This document shows, one piece after another, positions 16,991 through 26,383 of a stretch of DNA of 46,738 nt. Positions within the stretch are counted from its first letter, which is position 1; each line of letters opens with the position of its first letter. The notes under the pieces were generated by a model. The model did not search any database, was not told where the DNA came from, and saw nothing but the letters and a program-made list of their open reading frames with translations. The position numbers were made by a program, and so were the translations under genes. Location: assembly GCA_018053185.1 (NCBI GenBank), contig JAGPLX010000018.1, positions 1-46,738 on the forward strand, given 5' to 3'. The DNA is from Syntrophobacteraceae bacterium (GTDB lineage Bacteria > Desulfobacterota > Syntrophobacteria > Syntrophobacterales > Syntrophobacteraceae).

Positions 16991-17421
16991 TGCCGGACAG
17001 AGACTCCAAAGAAAACACCTACGGCCCACATGAATCCACAAGGCCAAGATATCTACCACAAATTCTCCCATTTGAGAAAAAACAATCCATGGGCTGAACA
17101 CACCAGGCATCTCCTGCTTTCCAAGGCCGGTCGGAAAGCATCCGGTCGGCTCAGGGGGTGGGGTATGCCCCCCCCACGGGCATTCGAATCTCAGCCTCCC
17201 TGTAAGAACGTGAATTTCCGGCCTCAAATTTGCTCATCTTGAAGCCGCTGCCACTGAGGGGTTTTGGACTTGTGATTTGAGCGGAATTGGGTCTAAATTC
17301 GATAAGGGGACGGTATCCCGTGCGCCCCCTTGGATCGCGCGTCGGATCCGGAGGGGCGAGAGGACCTGTGGAGGAAGACCATCCCCAAACAAGAAGACAA
17401 GGAGGAGAAAGACTCGAAAAC
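16991..17421. other. Divergent intergenic region upstream of glnS
   Basis: About 430 bases between the leftward glycosyltransferase and rightward glnS. A possible glnS promoter is TTGTGA 17270-17275 with TCTAAA 17292-17297, spacing 16. A run of G and C around 17156-17172 can form a small GGGG/CCCC hairpin. No gene is supported here. Confidence 0.35.
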
Positions 17422-19116
17422 ATGGCTGCTGATTCCAACTACCCATCCAATTTCATTCGAAACCTCGTTGCCGAGGACGTCAGAAACCACAAATACGGCG
17501 GGCGGGTGGTGACCAGGTTCCCCCCGGAACCCAACGGCTACCTGCACATAGGACACGCCAAATCCATCTGTCTCAACTTCGGTATCGCCGTGGAATTCGG
17601 TGGAGTCTGCAACCTGCGTTTCGACGACACGAACCCCAGCAAGGAGGACATCGAATATGTGGACGCCATCATGGAGGATGTGCGATGGCTGGGATTCGAC
17701 TGGGAAGATCGGCTCTACTTTGCCTCGGACTACTTCGAGCGGCTTTACGAGTTTGCGGTCCAACTCATCAAAATGGGGAAGGCCTATGTGTGTAGTCTTA
17801 GTCCCGATGAAATCCGGCAATATCGCGGGACCTTGACCCAGCCTGGAGTCGACAGCCCTTATCGCAACCGGACGGTGGAAGAGAACCTGGAGCTGTTTGA
17901 GCGCATGCGGGCGGGAGAGTTCGAGGAAGGGGCTCACGTGCTTCGAGCCAAGATCGACATGGGATCTCCCAACATCAACATGCGGGACCCGGTGATGTAT
18001 CGCATTCGAAAGGTCTCCCACCACCGGACGGGGGACAGGTGGTGCATCTATCCCATGTACGACTACGCCCACGGTCTTTCGGACTCCCTGGAAGGGATCA
18101 CCCATTCCCTCTGCACCATGGAATATGAAGATCATCGGCCTCTGTATGACTGGTTCCTGGACGAATTGGGAGTCCACCATCCTCGGCAGATCGAGTTCGC
18201 GCGGCTGAACCTGAGCTACACGGTGATGAGCAAACGCAAGCTCCTCCTGCTGGTTCAGGAAGGCCATGTTCGTGGGTGGGACGATCCGAGGATGCCGACC
18301 ATTGCGGGGATGCGCAGACGCGGATACACCCCCGAGGCTGTCCGGAGCTTTTGTGAGCGAATCGGGGTCGGCAAGAAAGAGAGTATCGTGGACCTGGCCC
18401 TTCTCGAATACTGCGTTCGGGAGGACCTGAACAAAAGGGCTCCACGGGTCATGGGGGTTCTAAGACCCCTGAGAGTGGTTCTGGAGAATTATCCCGAGGA
18501 GCAGGTGGAGCAATTGGATGCCATCAACAATCCCGAGGACCCCGGTGCCGGCATTCGAAAGGTCCCCTTTTCCAGGGTGCTCTATATCGAACGCGACGAC
18601 TTCCTGGAAGACCCTCCCAGGAAGTACTACCGGTTGGCCCCCGGTCGGGAGGTGAGGCTCCGTTACGCCTATTTCATCCGGTGCGTGGATGTGGTGAAAG
18701 ACCCGCAGACGGGAGAGGTGGAGGAATTGCGCTGCACCTACGATCCCGCCACCAAAGGAGGGGGAGCTCCCGACGGGAGGCAGGTGAAGGCGACTCTGCA
18801 CTGGGTTTCGGCGGCTCACTCGGTGAAAGCGGAAGTGAGGATGTATGATCGCTTGTTCAGCGTCGAGAATCCCGGTGACACCGAAGAAGGTTCTCATTTC
18901 AAGGACTACTTGAACCCGAACTCTCTGGAAATCCTCACGGATTGCCGGCTCGAGCCCAGCCTCCGGTCGGTGACTCCGGGGAGCATTTTTCAGTTCGAAC
19001 GGCTGGGATACTTTTGTGCGGATTCGAGGGAGCATCGTCCGGATCGGCCCGTATTCAACCGGATTGTGACCTTGCGGGACACATGGGCCAGAATCCGTCA
19101 GAAGGCGGAGGGCTAG
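17422..19116 (+). CDS. glnS: Glutaminyl-tRNA synthetase
   Basis: A 564-residue class I synthetase that charges tRNA-Gln. The [13 protein letters not shown] motif places HIGH at residues 42-45, and the KMSKS-equivalent M-S-K-R is at 269-272. The D-D-T-N-P motif follows the HIGH strand, as in bacterial and eukaryotic GlnRS. The C-terminal ~200 residues are the two-barrel anticodon-binding region typical of GlnRS, not the helical one of GluRS. ATG 17422 follows AAGGAGGAG by about 14 bases; the frame is open 45 codons upstream without homologous content. Many deltaproteobacteria use GatCAB instead, so presence of GlnRS is informative. It neighbours glnA at 20.4 kb, a loose glutamine theme. Confidence 0.96.
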   Translation: MAADSNYPSNFIRNLVAEDVRNHKYGGRVVTRFPPEPNGYLHIGHAKSICLNFGIAVEFGGVCNLRFDDTNPSKEDIEYVDAIMEDVRWLGFDWEDRLYFASDYFERLYEFAVQLIKMGKAYVCSLSPDEIRQYRGTLTQPGVDSPYRNRTVEENLELFERMRAGEFEEGAHVLRAKIDMGSPNINMRDPVMYRIRKVSHHRTGDRWCIYPMYDYAHGLSDSLEGITHSLCTMEYEDHRPLYDWFLDELGVHHPRQIEFARLNLSYTVMSKRKLLLLVQEGHVRGWDDPRMPTIAGMRRRGYTPEAVRSFCERIGVGKKESIVDLALLEYCVREDLNKRAPRVMGVLRPLRVVLENYPEEQVEQLDAINNPEDPGAGIRKVPFSRVLYIERDDFLEDPPRKYYRLAPGREVRLRYAYFIRCVDVVKDPQTGEVEELRCTYDPATKGGGAPDGRQVKATLHWVSAAHSVKAEVRMYDRLFSVENPGDTEEGSHFKDYLNPNSLEILTDCRLEPSLRSVTPGSIFQFERLGYFCADSREHRPDRPVFNRIVTLRDTWARIRQKAEG

Positions 19117-19371
19117 GAAGGGAAAACCGACAGGCGAATGGAAACAATTGCCTGATTCGATGCAGGGGTGTGCCTGGGCGGTGCCTTCGAGAATCCCACG
19201 CCGGTTGTCCGTTCCGGAGACACCTGGATTTTGCCACCGCCAGAATCAGGAATTCCGAACCCCGGAATCAGGTTTTCGGTAATAGACGAGATGGAGGGGG
19301 AAAGATAGAGTGGATGCGGTTTTGTTGCGGGATTCTCAAAGAAGCTTCATCCAACAAGAAAGGGACCAAGC

Positions 19372-19605
19372 ATGAAAAAAGTTCTCTCCATCTTCGTGGC
19401 AATGGCGTTCGCGTTTACCTTGATGCTTCCGGTGGCCTCCTTTGCCCAGAGCCAGTCGGCGGCATCCAAGCAGGAACAGACCGAAAAGAAGACGACGGAA
19501 AAGAAGAAGACCAAGAAGAAGGCCAAGAAGACTGCCAAGAAAGCCCCGGCAAAGAAGGCTTCCAAGTCCAAGAAGGCTGCGACCGGCACGGCAGAAGAGC
19601 AATAA
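19372..19605 (+). CDS. Small exported lysine-rich protein
   Basis: A 77-residue protein with a clean signal peptide (M-K-K, hydrophobic core, A-S-F-A-Q cleavage after about residue 25). The mature part of about 50 residues is built from Lys, Ala, Thr, Ser and Glu, with runs such as K-K-K-T-K-K-K-A-K-K and P-A-K-K-A. It resembles histone H1-like tails in composition but is sent to the periplasm. No cysteine or domain is present. AAAGGGA precedes the ATG. Binding to anionic envelope polymers is a guess from charge. Short low-complexity proteins like this are often skipped by annotation; the signal peptide and ribosome site support it. Confidence 0.7.
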   Translation: MKKVLSIFVAMAFAFTLMLPVASFAQSQSAASKQEQTEKKTTEKKKTKKKAKKTAKKAPAKKASKSKKAATGTAEEQ

Positions 19606-19639
19606 CCCGAACACCCCGAAATCTGCTTCTTTGAGACCA

Positions 19640-19676
19640 CCTTCTCCCCATGTCCCGAAAGGATGTGGGGAGAAGG
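19640..19676 (+). terminator. Long stem-loop downstream of the small lysine-rich gene
   Basis: Left arm 19640-19655 and right arm 19661-19676 pair over 16 positions (two G-T wobbles) around the 5-base loop CGAAA. It starts 35 bases after the stop codon. No T tract follows on either strand, so it is either a factor-assisted 3' end or a transcript-stabilising hairpin. Confidence 0.5.
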
Positions 19677-20363
19677 CCTGCATATCCACCCCCTTCCCGC
19701 ATTGGACATACACCTGGATTTTACGGCATTATCGGCGTCAATAATTTCAATGGGTTAGAAAACTGCGGATGGTGCCTTTTTCACCCGGCTCATCCCTCCT
19801 ACCATCCCTATAGTACAGCCCTGCACAATAGGGTGTCTGATGTGCTCCGATCGTCATTCCATTGGAAAAGGCTTCATGGGGAAATCCAGGCTTTCCCATC
19901 CCCGGACCTCTCCGGAAGCATGAGCGACGGTCAATAAAATGGTCACCCTATTCTGCGGAGCGGTACTGAACCGGCCTTGGAGGCTCACAAGAGAAACAGG
20001 GCGCTTGGGAAGATTGCCGATGAACACAGGAGCTCACCCGTACCAGATCCACTTGGTGGAGGAAACAGGCGATGGGGTGCTTGCATTGGATTTTAGTGCC
20101 CCTTTCCTGTCCTTCACTCCCGAAGCCGCCGGCTTCCACCTTTCCAATGGGGGGGGCCTTGGGTCCGAAGCCGGGAAGACGTTTCCCGTTTCCCCCCGCA
20201 ATCTGGAGCCGGTAGCCGCTCATGCTGCCCCGCGGCTTCCCGTACCCAGGGATGTCGCAAGGACGGCGACATTGCCGTTGGAGGACCTTGCCTTTGATGC
20301 TACTATTTCAGCTTCGAGTGCGGCGCACTCCACTGCATCGTATCCCAGCGAAGGAGGAGAAGA
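19677..20363. other. Long region upstream of glnA, no firmly supported gene
   Basis: About 690 bases. A rightward frame of 142 codons runs 19939-20367 and overlaps the glnA start by ATGA, but its content is unrecognised and proline/serine/alanine-rich, so I leave it uncalled. I looked for a sigma54-type GG-N10-GC promoter and saw no convincing match. A small perfect hairpin (GAAGCC/GGCTTC) lies at 20122-20136. The left part, 19720-19900, is more AT-rich than its surroundings. Confidence 0.4.
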
Positions 20364-21695
20364 ATGACCTTGTGCCAAACGCCGGAGGACGTTCTGCGGC
20401 TGACCAAAGACAGGGAAGTGTCGTTCATCCAACTGTGGTTTACCGATGTCCTGGGTCAGCTCAAGAGCTTTTCCGTAACATCGGAGGAGCTGCCCGTGGC
20501 ATTCAGTGAAGGGATGGGCTTCGACGGATCCTCCATCGAGGGATTTGCCCGCATCGAGGAAAGCGACATGGTGGCGGTTCCGGATCCCGCCACTTTCCGG
20601 TTCCTTCCATGGCGGCCCAAAGAGAAGCCCGTGGGAAGAATGTTCTGCGACATTCTGAATCCGGATGGGAGCCCCTACGATGGAGATCCTCGATACGTAT
20701 TGAAGCGGATGTTGCGGAAGGCTGCGGAAAAGGGGTTCACCTTTTATGTGGGTCCCGAGCTCGAGTATTTCTATTTCAAGTCGGATTCAGCCCCTGAAAT
20801 CATCGACCGGGGAGGCTACTTCGACGTCACACCCCTGGACGGAGGAAACGACCTGCGTCGTCAGACCATTTTTTCCCTGCAGCAGTTGGGAATCCAGGTG
20901 GAATACAGCCACCATGAGGTGGCACCCAGCCAGCATGAGATCGATCTGCGCTATGACGAAGCCCTTCGCATGGCCGACAATACCCAGACCTACCGCATCG
21001 CTGTGAAGGAGGTGGCTCGACAAAACGGTGTGTACGCCACTTTCATGCCCAAGCCCCTCTTTGGCCAGAACGGCAGCGGGATGCACACCCATCAGTCCTT
21101 GTTCCTGGGTGATAGGAACGCCTTCTTTGATCCGCAGGACGAATTCCAGCTCTCGAAGCTTGGGCGCTGCTATACCGCAGGCCTTCTCCACCATGCCAAG
21201 GAAATCATCGCCATCACCAACCAGTGGGTGAACTCGTACAAAAGGCTCGTTCCAGGTTACGAAGCGCCGGTCTATATCTCCTGGGCCCGCCGGAATCGTT
21301 CCACCATGATCCGCATCCCCATGTACAAGCCAGGCAAGGAAAAGGCCACCCGGATTGAATTCCGTGCACCGGACCCCGCCTGCAATCCCTACCTGGCGTT
21401 TGCGGTGATGCTGGCGGCCGGTCTCAGAGGCATCGAAAGAGAATACCCGCTGCCCAAGCCCATCGAGGAAGACATTTACGAGATGTCCCCGGAAGAACGG
21501 GAGAAGCGCGGAATCCGCTCTCTTCCGGGCAGCCTCTACGAAGCCATCTGGGCCTGTGAACGCAGCGAGCTGGTTCGCGAGACCGTGGGGGAACACATCT
21601 TCCGGAAATTCATCGAGAACAAGAAAATCGAATGGGACATGTACCGGATTCAAGTGAGCCAGTACGAGATTGACCGGTATCTGCCCATCTTCTAA
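20364..21695 (+). CDS. glnA: Glutamine synthetase, type I-alpha
   Basis: A 443-residue enzyme making glutamine from glutamate, ammonia and ATP, forming dodecamers in the cytoplasm. It shows the N-terminal beta-grasp with the G-F-D-G-S-S-I motif, then the metal-binding E-L-E-Y and H-H-E-V-A motifs, N-G-S-G-M-H-x-H for ATP binding, and R-I-E-F-R-A-P-D near the end. Length and the C-terminal stretch (I-E-W-D-M-Y-R-I-Q-V) match the alpha subtype of Bacillus and some deltaproteobacteria. This subtype is regulated by feedback rather than by adenylylation, and the normal adenylylation loop N-L-Y-D-L-P is not conserved. AAGGAGGAG directly precedes the ATG. It converges with the SGNH gene, 18 bases apart. 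Confidence 0.96.
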   Translation: MTLCQTPEDVLRLTKDREVSFIQLWFTDVLGQLKSFSVTSEELPVAFSEGMGFDGSSIEGFARIEESDMVAVPDPATFRFLPWRPKEKPVGRMFCDILNPDGSPYDGDPRYVLKRMLRKAAEKGFTFYVGPELEYFYFKSDSAPEIIDRGGYFDVTPLDGGNDLRRQTIFSLQQLGIQVEYSHHEVAPSQHEIDLRYDEALRMADNTQTYRIAVKEVARQNGVYATFMPKPLFGQNGSGMHTHQSLFLGDRNAFFDPQDEFQLSKLGRCYTAGLLHHAKEIIAITNQWVNSYKRLVPGYEAPVYISWARRNRSTMIRIPMYKPGKEKATRIEFRAPDPACNPYLAFAVMLAAGLRGIEREYPLPKPIEEDIYEMSPEEREKRGIRSLPGSLYEAIWACERSELVRETVGEHIFRKFIENKKIEWDMYRIQVSQYEIDRYLPIF

Positions 21696-21713
21696 CAGGA
21701 TTCGAAGAGATCC

Positions 21714-22766
21714 TCAATTCTGCGGGGATACCGCACGGAGGACCTTGATGCCTGGACCGGCGTATCTCGAAGAAGTTTCGGGAAAAACCTCGATGGGAGC
21801 GTCCGTCCAATGGGACTGCTTCCGGATGCGAGCCAGCCTGGCCAGTTCCCCTTCACTGTAAGGAGGAATGGTTTTTCCCCATTCGAGCTCGACGGTTTCA
21901 ATGGCCTTGTTGGCGATGAGTGCGTTGCTGACGGCGGTCGGGTGAATTCGGTCGGCAAAAATGCAATCGTATTGTCCCCAGGAAGGCGGACCCAGGAGAG
22001 GATGACCCAGGATCTCGGGAGGTGTTTCCGAGACCTCTTTCAGCACGGCATACAGGTCCAGAATGATCACTCGCGCCCCGTGGCTCATGCGTCGAATAGC
22101 CCGATTGGCCCTGGAAATATGAGCCTGGATGTTTTGCTGCTCCTGTGGACTGAAATCTCCCCAGTACTTGGGGATCATGGTCAGATCGGGCAACGTCCAG
22201 ATGATCTGTCGGGCTTGGGGATGAGTCTTGTAGAGGGTAGCCGATGCCGACCGGATGGCGGACACAACCCTGGTGACGATGCGGTCCGTGGATTGTCTCG
22301 TGCCCGGAGGATCTTGAGCCAGGCGATGGAGTTCATCCATGAGGTCGTTGCCCCCGGTTTCGATGCTGAAAAGAGTGCCTTTGCGAATCCATTCCATTTT
22401 CATGGCGCTGAGGTAGGCAGCGATTTGTGCCTTGAGTTCCCTGGACTTGGAGCCCACCACTGCGAAAGAAACGAGTTCGTCTCCCGGCTTCGATGCCTTG
22501 TCGAAAAATGCTTCCATCGGATCTTTACCGTACAGGCGCTGGGGATTCCCATAGTACGCACCCAGGATGTCGTTGTGGGTCAGGCTGTCCCCAAAGGTGA
22601 TCACGGATCGGAAGTGGTTTGCCGCGTGAGCCGGGGAAACGGAGGCGGCCAACCAGGAGCACAGAATTCCGAGGACCCCTGCCGTGCAGAGAAGGAGGTG
22701 TCTCGGAAAAAGATGCCCCTTGCTTCGGCGTTGCGGAGGTCGAAAAAGACCCAATGCGACTCTCAT
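21714..22766 (-). CDS. Exported SGNH/GDSL hydrolase
   Basis: A 350-residue precursor. Basic residues and a hydrophobic stretch ending A-H-A-A near residue 49 form a signal peptide. The SGNH blocks are all there: G-D-S-L with nucleophile Ser61, G-G-N-D at 138-141, and D-R-I-H-P with Asp272 and catalytic His275. These enzymes hydrolyse esters or acyl groups of lipids and polysaccharides; the substrate is unknown. ATG 22766 has GGAGGAT seven bases upstream, clearly better than the earlier in-frame start at 22841. It is last in the leftward cluster with the DUF1786 and signalling genes, with about 90 bases between. Confidence 0.85.
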   Translation of the reverse strand: MRVALGLFRPPQRRSKGHLFPRHLLLCTAGVLGILCSWLAASVSPAHAANHFRSVITFGDSLTHNDILGAYYGNPQRLYGKDPMEAFFDKASKPGDELVSFAVVGSKSRELKAQIAAYLSAMKMEWIRKGTLFSIETGGNDLMDELHRLAQDPPGTRQSTDRIVTRVVSAIRSASATLYKTHPQARQIIWTLPDLTMIPKYWGDFSPQEQQNIQAHISRANRAIRRMSHGARVIILDLYAVLKEVSETPPEILGHPLLGPPSWGQYDCIFADRIHPTAVSNALIANKAIETVELEWGKTIPPYSEGELARLARIRKQSHWTDAPIEVFPETSSRYAGPGIKVLRAVSPQN

Positions 22767-22856
22767 CACTCTTATCCTCCATGGCTGGGTTAGGTTGGTG
22801 TTTGGATGATTCATGCCCATGCCGTCTTCAACGCATTCCACGGTCAGTTTCCCGGT

Positions 22857-23933
22857 TCAGATCCCCGGGAGAGGGGGCAGGCCCTTTTCCCGGCGGATGG
22901 CCTCGAGCAGGCCCACTGTTCCCGTCATCATGTTGTCTCCGCCTGGAGATCCCAGGCGGATGGGGAGCCGGGATCCCTCGATGAGGCTTCTTTTGGGGCC
23001 CGTTGCCACGATGTCCTCGACCCTGTCGAACCCGATGGCTCTGCGGATGTAGGCCCCGTGCCCTCCCTCTCTCAAGATCCGGGAGTGCTCCAGGTTTCCA
23101 TCGGCCATGGCTTCCAGGAGGTACTCGATACGTTGGCGCGTGACGTCGCGGGTGTGATATTCGAAGAACCCTGCAATCTCTCCTCCCGTCAGAGCGGCTC
23201 CCACCGTGTGGGAGGTAGCCACGTCCAAAACCAGAATCCGCTCCCTGCCTCCGATCATGATATCCATGGATGCCCCGAGAATGGCCGCCATCCCGCTGTC
23301 CATGGCGTAGGCTTCCCGAGTCGGCAGGTCCATGGCGCAACGGGCCGCGCATCTCAGGCGGTGGAAGGTTTCGGGGATCTTGTCGTGGGAGAAGAGCAAA
23401 ACGTTGGGTGTGGGGTTTTGGTCCAGGGCCGCGGCAAAAATCCGATGACGATGCTCGAGGTGGCTGGAACCCTCGGGTGGGATTCCATGGTCCTGGGCGC
23501 ACACCCCCACAACATCAAACCGGAAGGAGACCCCGAAGCAGAAAAACAAGGAACGGAGGCGATCCTTGTCGATATCCGCCAGGGACAACACAGTGAAACC
23601 GGCAGTAGGGCGAAAATCTTCCGCCTCGCCATCCGGAATCACGCGAATGCCCCAGGATCGAACCTGTTCCACCTGGTGATGAAGGGTCATGGCGGCCGAA
23701 GACGACATGACGATCTCGTCTCTTTGCGCCCGTTGACGAAGAATAGCCGCCAAGGGGCCTCCTCCCATCTCCACCCCGGTGATCAGGAGGTTGCCCGGGG
23801 TGCGGGCCGCTTGCTCGGCGACGGTGAGAACGGGGGAACGGAGGACGGCCTTGTATTGCAGGCCGGCTTCCGAGTCGAGGAAGAGCACATCCATGGTGCC
23901 TGCACCCACGTCAATCATGAGGAACTTGCTCAC
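22857..23933 (-). CDS. DUF1786 (COG4012) protein with ASKHA-like nucleotide-binding motifs
   Basis: A 358-residue cytoplasmic protein of a family known mainly from archaea and anaerobic bacteria, sometimes mislabelled as pyruvate-formate-lyase activase; no radical-SAM Cys triad is present here. It opens with M-I-D-V-G-A-G-T-M-D-V, the phosphate-1 loop of actin/sugar-kinase (ASKHA) ATPases, and a second strand-loop I-L-V-L-D-V-A-T-S-H-T-V resembles phosphate-2. GTG 23933 follows GGAGG by 5 bases; the frame extends 29 codons upstream to an ATG. It lies about 150 bases downstream of the STAS gene. The function is unknown; an ATPase or kinase activity is inferred from motifs only. Confidence 0.75.
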   Translation of the reverse strand: MSKFLMIDVGAGTMDVLFLDSEAGLQYKAVLRSPVLTVAEQAARTPGNLLITGVEMGGGPLAAILRQRAQRDEIVMSSSAAMTLHHQVEQVRSWGIRVIPDGEAEDFRPTAGFTVLSLADIDKDRLRSLFFCFGVSFRFDVVGVCAQDHGIPPEGSSHLEHRHRIFAAALDQNPTPNVLLFSHDKIPETFHRLRCAARCAMDLPTREAYAMDSGMAAILGASMDIMIGGRERILVLDVATSHTVGAALTGGEIAGFFEYHTRDVTRQRIEYLLEAMADGNLEHSRILREGGHGAYIRRAIGFDRVEDIVATGPKRSLIEGSRLPIRLGSPGGDNMMTGTVGLLEAIRREKGLPPLPGI

Positions 23934-24083
23934 GAGCGCCTCCGTTGTGAAAATGGCCGTAAGCCTCTGAAGGACCGGATTTGCCAATCCCGGGGGGACA
24001 CCCGCCTGTTTCCAGCTCATGGATGAACGGGGACCGGCCGAGTCCAGCGGCAGGGATACTTCGAGGCCCCCGGTGGCGTGGAA

Positions 24084-24416
24084 TCAAAACCGGGTCAGTG
24101 CCTCATCGAGGGTGTCGTACATGGGAAACATGGATTGAAACCCGGAAATATTGAATACCTTCCGAACCATTCCCCTGGTGTTGCAAAAGCAGATGCGGCC
24201 GTTGTCGGATTTCAGTCTCTTGGCTGTAATCAGGACGCTGCGAAGGCCTGCGCTGCTGATGTATTCCAACTCTTCCAGGTCCACAATGAACTGGTTTTCA
24301 CCGCGATCGATCCAGGCGGCGCACTCCTTTTCAAAGTCGGGGGCCGTGATGGCGTCCAGGCGCCCCTTGACTTTGAGTCTCAATGCCTTCTCCAACTTTT
24401 CAACCGTCATCACCAT
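24084..24416 (-). CDS. STAS-domain anti-sigma factor antagonist
   Basis: A 110-residue single-domain SpoIIAA/RsbV-like protein. The conserved switch site is in E-Y-I-S-S-A-G-L, with Ser54 or Ser55 as the expected phospho-acceptor. In partner switching a kinase phosphorylates this serine and a PP2C phosphatase removes it, freeing the antagonist to bind the kinase/anti-sigma factor. The PP2C gene ends only 11 bases upstream, so the two are very probably a cognate pair. GAGGAG precedes the ATG. No RsbW-like kinase gene is in the window. Confidence 0.9.
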   Translation of the reverse strand: MVMTVEKLEKALRLKVKGRLDAITAPDFEKECAAWIDRGENQFIVDLEELEYISSAGLRSVLITAKRLKSDNGRICFCNTRGMVRKVFNISGFQSMFPMYDTLDEALTRF

Positions 24417-24427
24417 CTTCCCGCTCC

Positions 24428-26383
24428 TCAGTGTCGATGATGTTTTGCTCCCCGGTAGCGAACAACAAGCACTGTGACATCGTCGAATAAAGGCTCCTCG
24501 GCACAGAAATCCGTCACCGCATCAAACACCGTTTGCACGAGCTCCTGGGCCGAGGCTTCACGGTGAGAACGGACGAGATCCAGGAGGCGTTCATCGGAGA
24601 AAAAAGTGTCGGAGGCACTGGTTGCTTCTGTCACCCCGTCGGTATAAAGGAAAATTCCGTCTCCCGGATTCAAGTTGACCGTCGATGTGGTATAGGAGGA
24701 CCCTTCCTCGATTCCCAAGACAAAACCGGCTGGAATGTCGAGCCAATGGGGCGTTCCGCCGGACGGCAACAGGATGGGGGGGACGTGGCCGGCATTGCAG
24801 TATCGGAATTCCCCGGTGTTCAGGTTCAAGACCCCGCAAAAGAGGGTCACGAACATCATGGAATCATTCTCCGAGCACAGCTCGCGATTCACCTTTTCGA
24901 GGACGACCGACGGTTCCATGCCGGGTTCAGCCATTCCTTTGATGAGGGTCTTGGTGACGGCCATGAAAAGAGCGGCGGGAATGCCCTTGCCCGAAACATC
25001 CCCCACAACCACGAACAGGTGGGAGGGATCCATGAAGAAATAGTCGTAGAGGTCCCCTCCGATTTCCCTTGCGGACTCGATCCTGGCGGAGATTTCCAGG
25101 GAATTCCTGTCGGCAAGGGGAGGAAACCGCTTGGGTAGAAAGCTCATCTGGATGGCACCGGCGATCTTGAGCTCGCTTTCCATCCGTTCCTTGGCTGCGG
25201 TGGTTGCCGCCAGGTTGTGGATGTACTCCTTGAGGGCCGAATGCATGTCTCGAAAGGATCGGGCGAGCGTCCCGATTTCATCTCTCGAGAGGGGCTCGGG
25301 GAGCTCGATTTCCAGGTTTCCGTGGGCGATGGCCACAGTGGTGTCGGCCAGGGTCCGCAACGGGCGGGTGATGGTCTGGGCGATCAGCACAATGACCAGG
25401 GACAATGCAAAAAAACCAAGAACTCCAATGGCGATGACCCGCCTTCCCAAACGGTTGACCTCGGCGAAAAGCTCGTCTTCGGGGAAAATGACCCCGATGG
25501 CCCATCCGCTCGAGGGCAAAGGAGCGTAGTACAACCAGGACTTCTTCCCGGAGACGAAATCGCGGAGGGATACGAAACCTTGTTCCCCTCGAACCATGGC
25601 CCGTCCCACTTCGCGGAGGTGAAAGTCCATTTTCTCCTCCGCGATGCTGAAAATGCTGCGGCGCATGATCAGGTCACCCTCGGGATGGGTCACGAACACT
25701 CCATTCCGGGAGATGAGAAAGGCGTAACCCGTTTTGTAAATCTTCACCCGCCGTACGGCATCGGCCAGCCATTCGAGGGAGATGTCCGCCGTGGTGACCC
25801 CCTGGAACTGCTTGCCCGTATCCCGACCTCGGTAGAAGGGAGTCGAGAAGGTAGACATAACGGCATTTCCGGCCTCCTCGTTGTAGTAAGGCTCCGTCCA
25901 CATGGGTCGGCCAAGCTCCTTGGGGATCTGGTACCAATCCCAGAAAAAGTAGGGATAGGCAAAATACTGCGGCGGAAAGCTCTGGACCCGACCGTCCGGG
26001 GTGCGGCACGCGAAGGGGGCAAAACAGAGAGATTCCGGGTCGAAGGCATAGGGCTCGTATGAAACGGTTATCCCATAAATTTCCTGGTTTCGGAACACCA
26101 TGGTTTCCACCAGGGAGACCAATTCGGGAGCGGTAAAGGACTGCTGTTCGACAAGGGCCGCCATATTGAGGGAGACCCGCTCCACGCTCCTGAGAATGCT
26201 CTCGATGCGGTGGACCGACGACAGGGTGAGATTCTTCGCGTTTTCCTCGACGCTCTTCAGGACGGCGTTCCGGGAGGTCACATATTCGTAGGTGAACGCC
26301 GCCGCGAAAATACTGACGGCGCACCCGAGGATGAACAGGACAAGCTTGAAGGCAAGGCCTTTATCTTTGAGCATCGAGTCCAC
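24428..26383 (-). CDS. Membrane sensor phosphatase: Cache-HAMP-PP2C (SpoIIE/RsbU-like)
   Basis: A 651-residue receptor phosphatase. TM1 lies at about 11-31, then a periplasmic dCache-like sensor at about 40-300. TM2 is at about 313-336, HAMP at about 337-390, a helical linker with R-M-E-S-E-L-K-I-A, and a SpoIIE-type PP2C domain at 405-645. Key metal-site motifs are present: I-G-G-D-L-Y-D-Y (441-448), G-D-V-S-G-K-G (461-467), N-A-G-H and F-D-D-V-T near the end. It should dephosphorylate the adjacent STAS protein in response to a periplasmic signal. The GTG start (26383) lies inside the binding-protein gene, a 23-base overlap; an ATG at 26374 is the alternative. Coupling to that gene is expected. 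Confidence 0.92.
   Translation of the reverse strand: MDSMLKDKGLAFKLVLFILGCAVSIFAAAFTYEYVTSRNAVLKSVEENAKNLTLSSVHRIESILRSVERVSLNMAALVEQQSFTAPELVSLVETMVFRNQEIYGITVSYEPYAFDPESLCFAPFACRTPDGRVQSFPPQYFAYPYFFWDWYQIPKELGRPMWTEPYYNEEAGNAVMSTFSTPFYRGRDTGKQFQGVTTADISLEWLADAVRRVKIYKTGYAFLISRNGVFVTHPEGDLIMRRSIFSIAEEKMDFHLREVGRAMVRGEQGFVSLRDFVSGKKSWLYYAPLPSSGWAIGVIFPEDELFAEVNRLGRRVIAIGVLGFFALSLVIVLIAQTITRPLRTLADTTVAIAHGNLEIELPEPLSRDEIGTLARSFRDMHSALKEYIHNLAATTAAKERMESELKIAGAIQMSFLPKRFPPLADRNSLEISARIESAREIGGDLYDYFFMDPSHLFVVVGDVSGKGIPAALFMAVTKTLIKGMAEPGMEPSVVLEKVNRELCSENDSMMFVTLFCGVLNLNTGEFRYCNAGHVPPILLPSGGTPHWLDIPAGFVLGIEEGSSYTTSTVNLNPGDGIFLYTDGVTEATSASDTFFSDERLLDLVRSHREASAQELVQTVFDAVTDFCAEEPLFDDVTVLVVRYRGAKHHRH

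Noticed and set aside
19677-20363. Sigma54 promoter for glnA
   Set aside because: Candidate GG/GC pairs have the wrong spacing (10 instead of 12 positions, or no GG).
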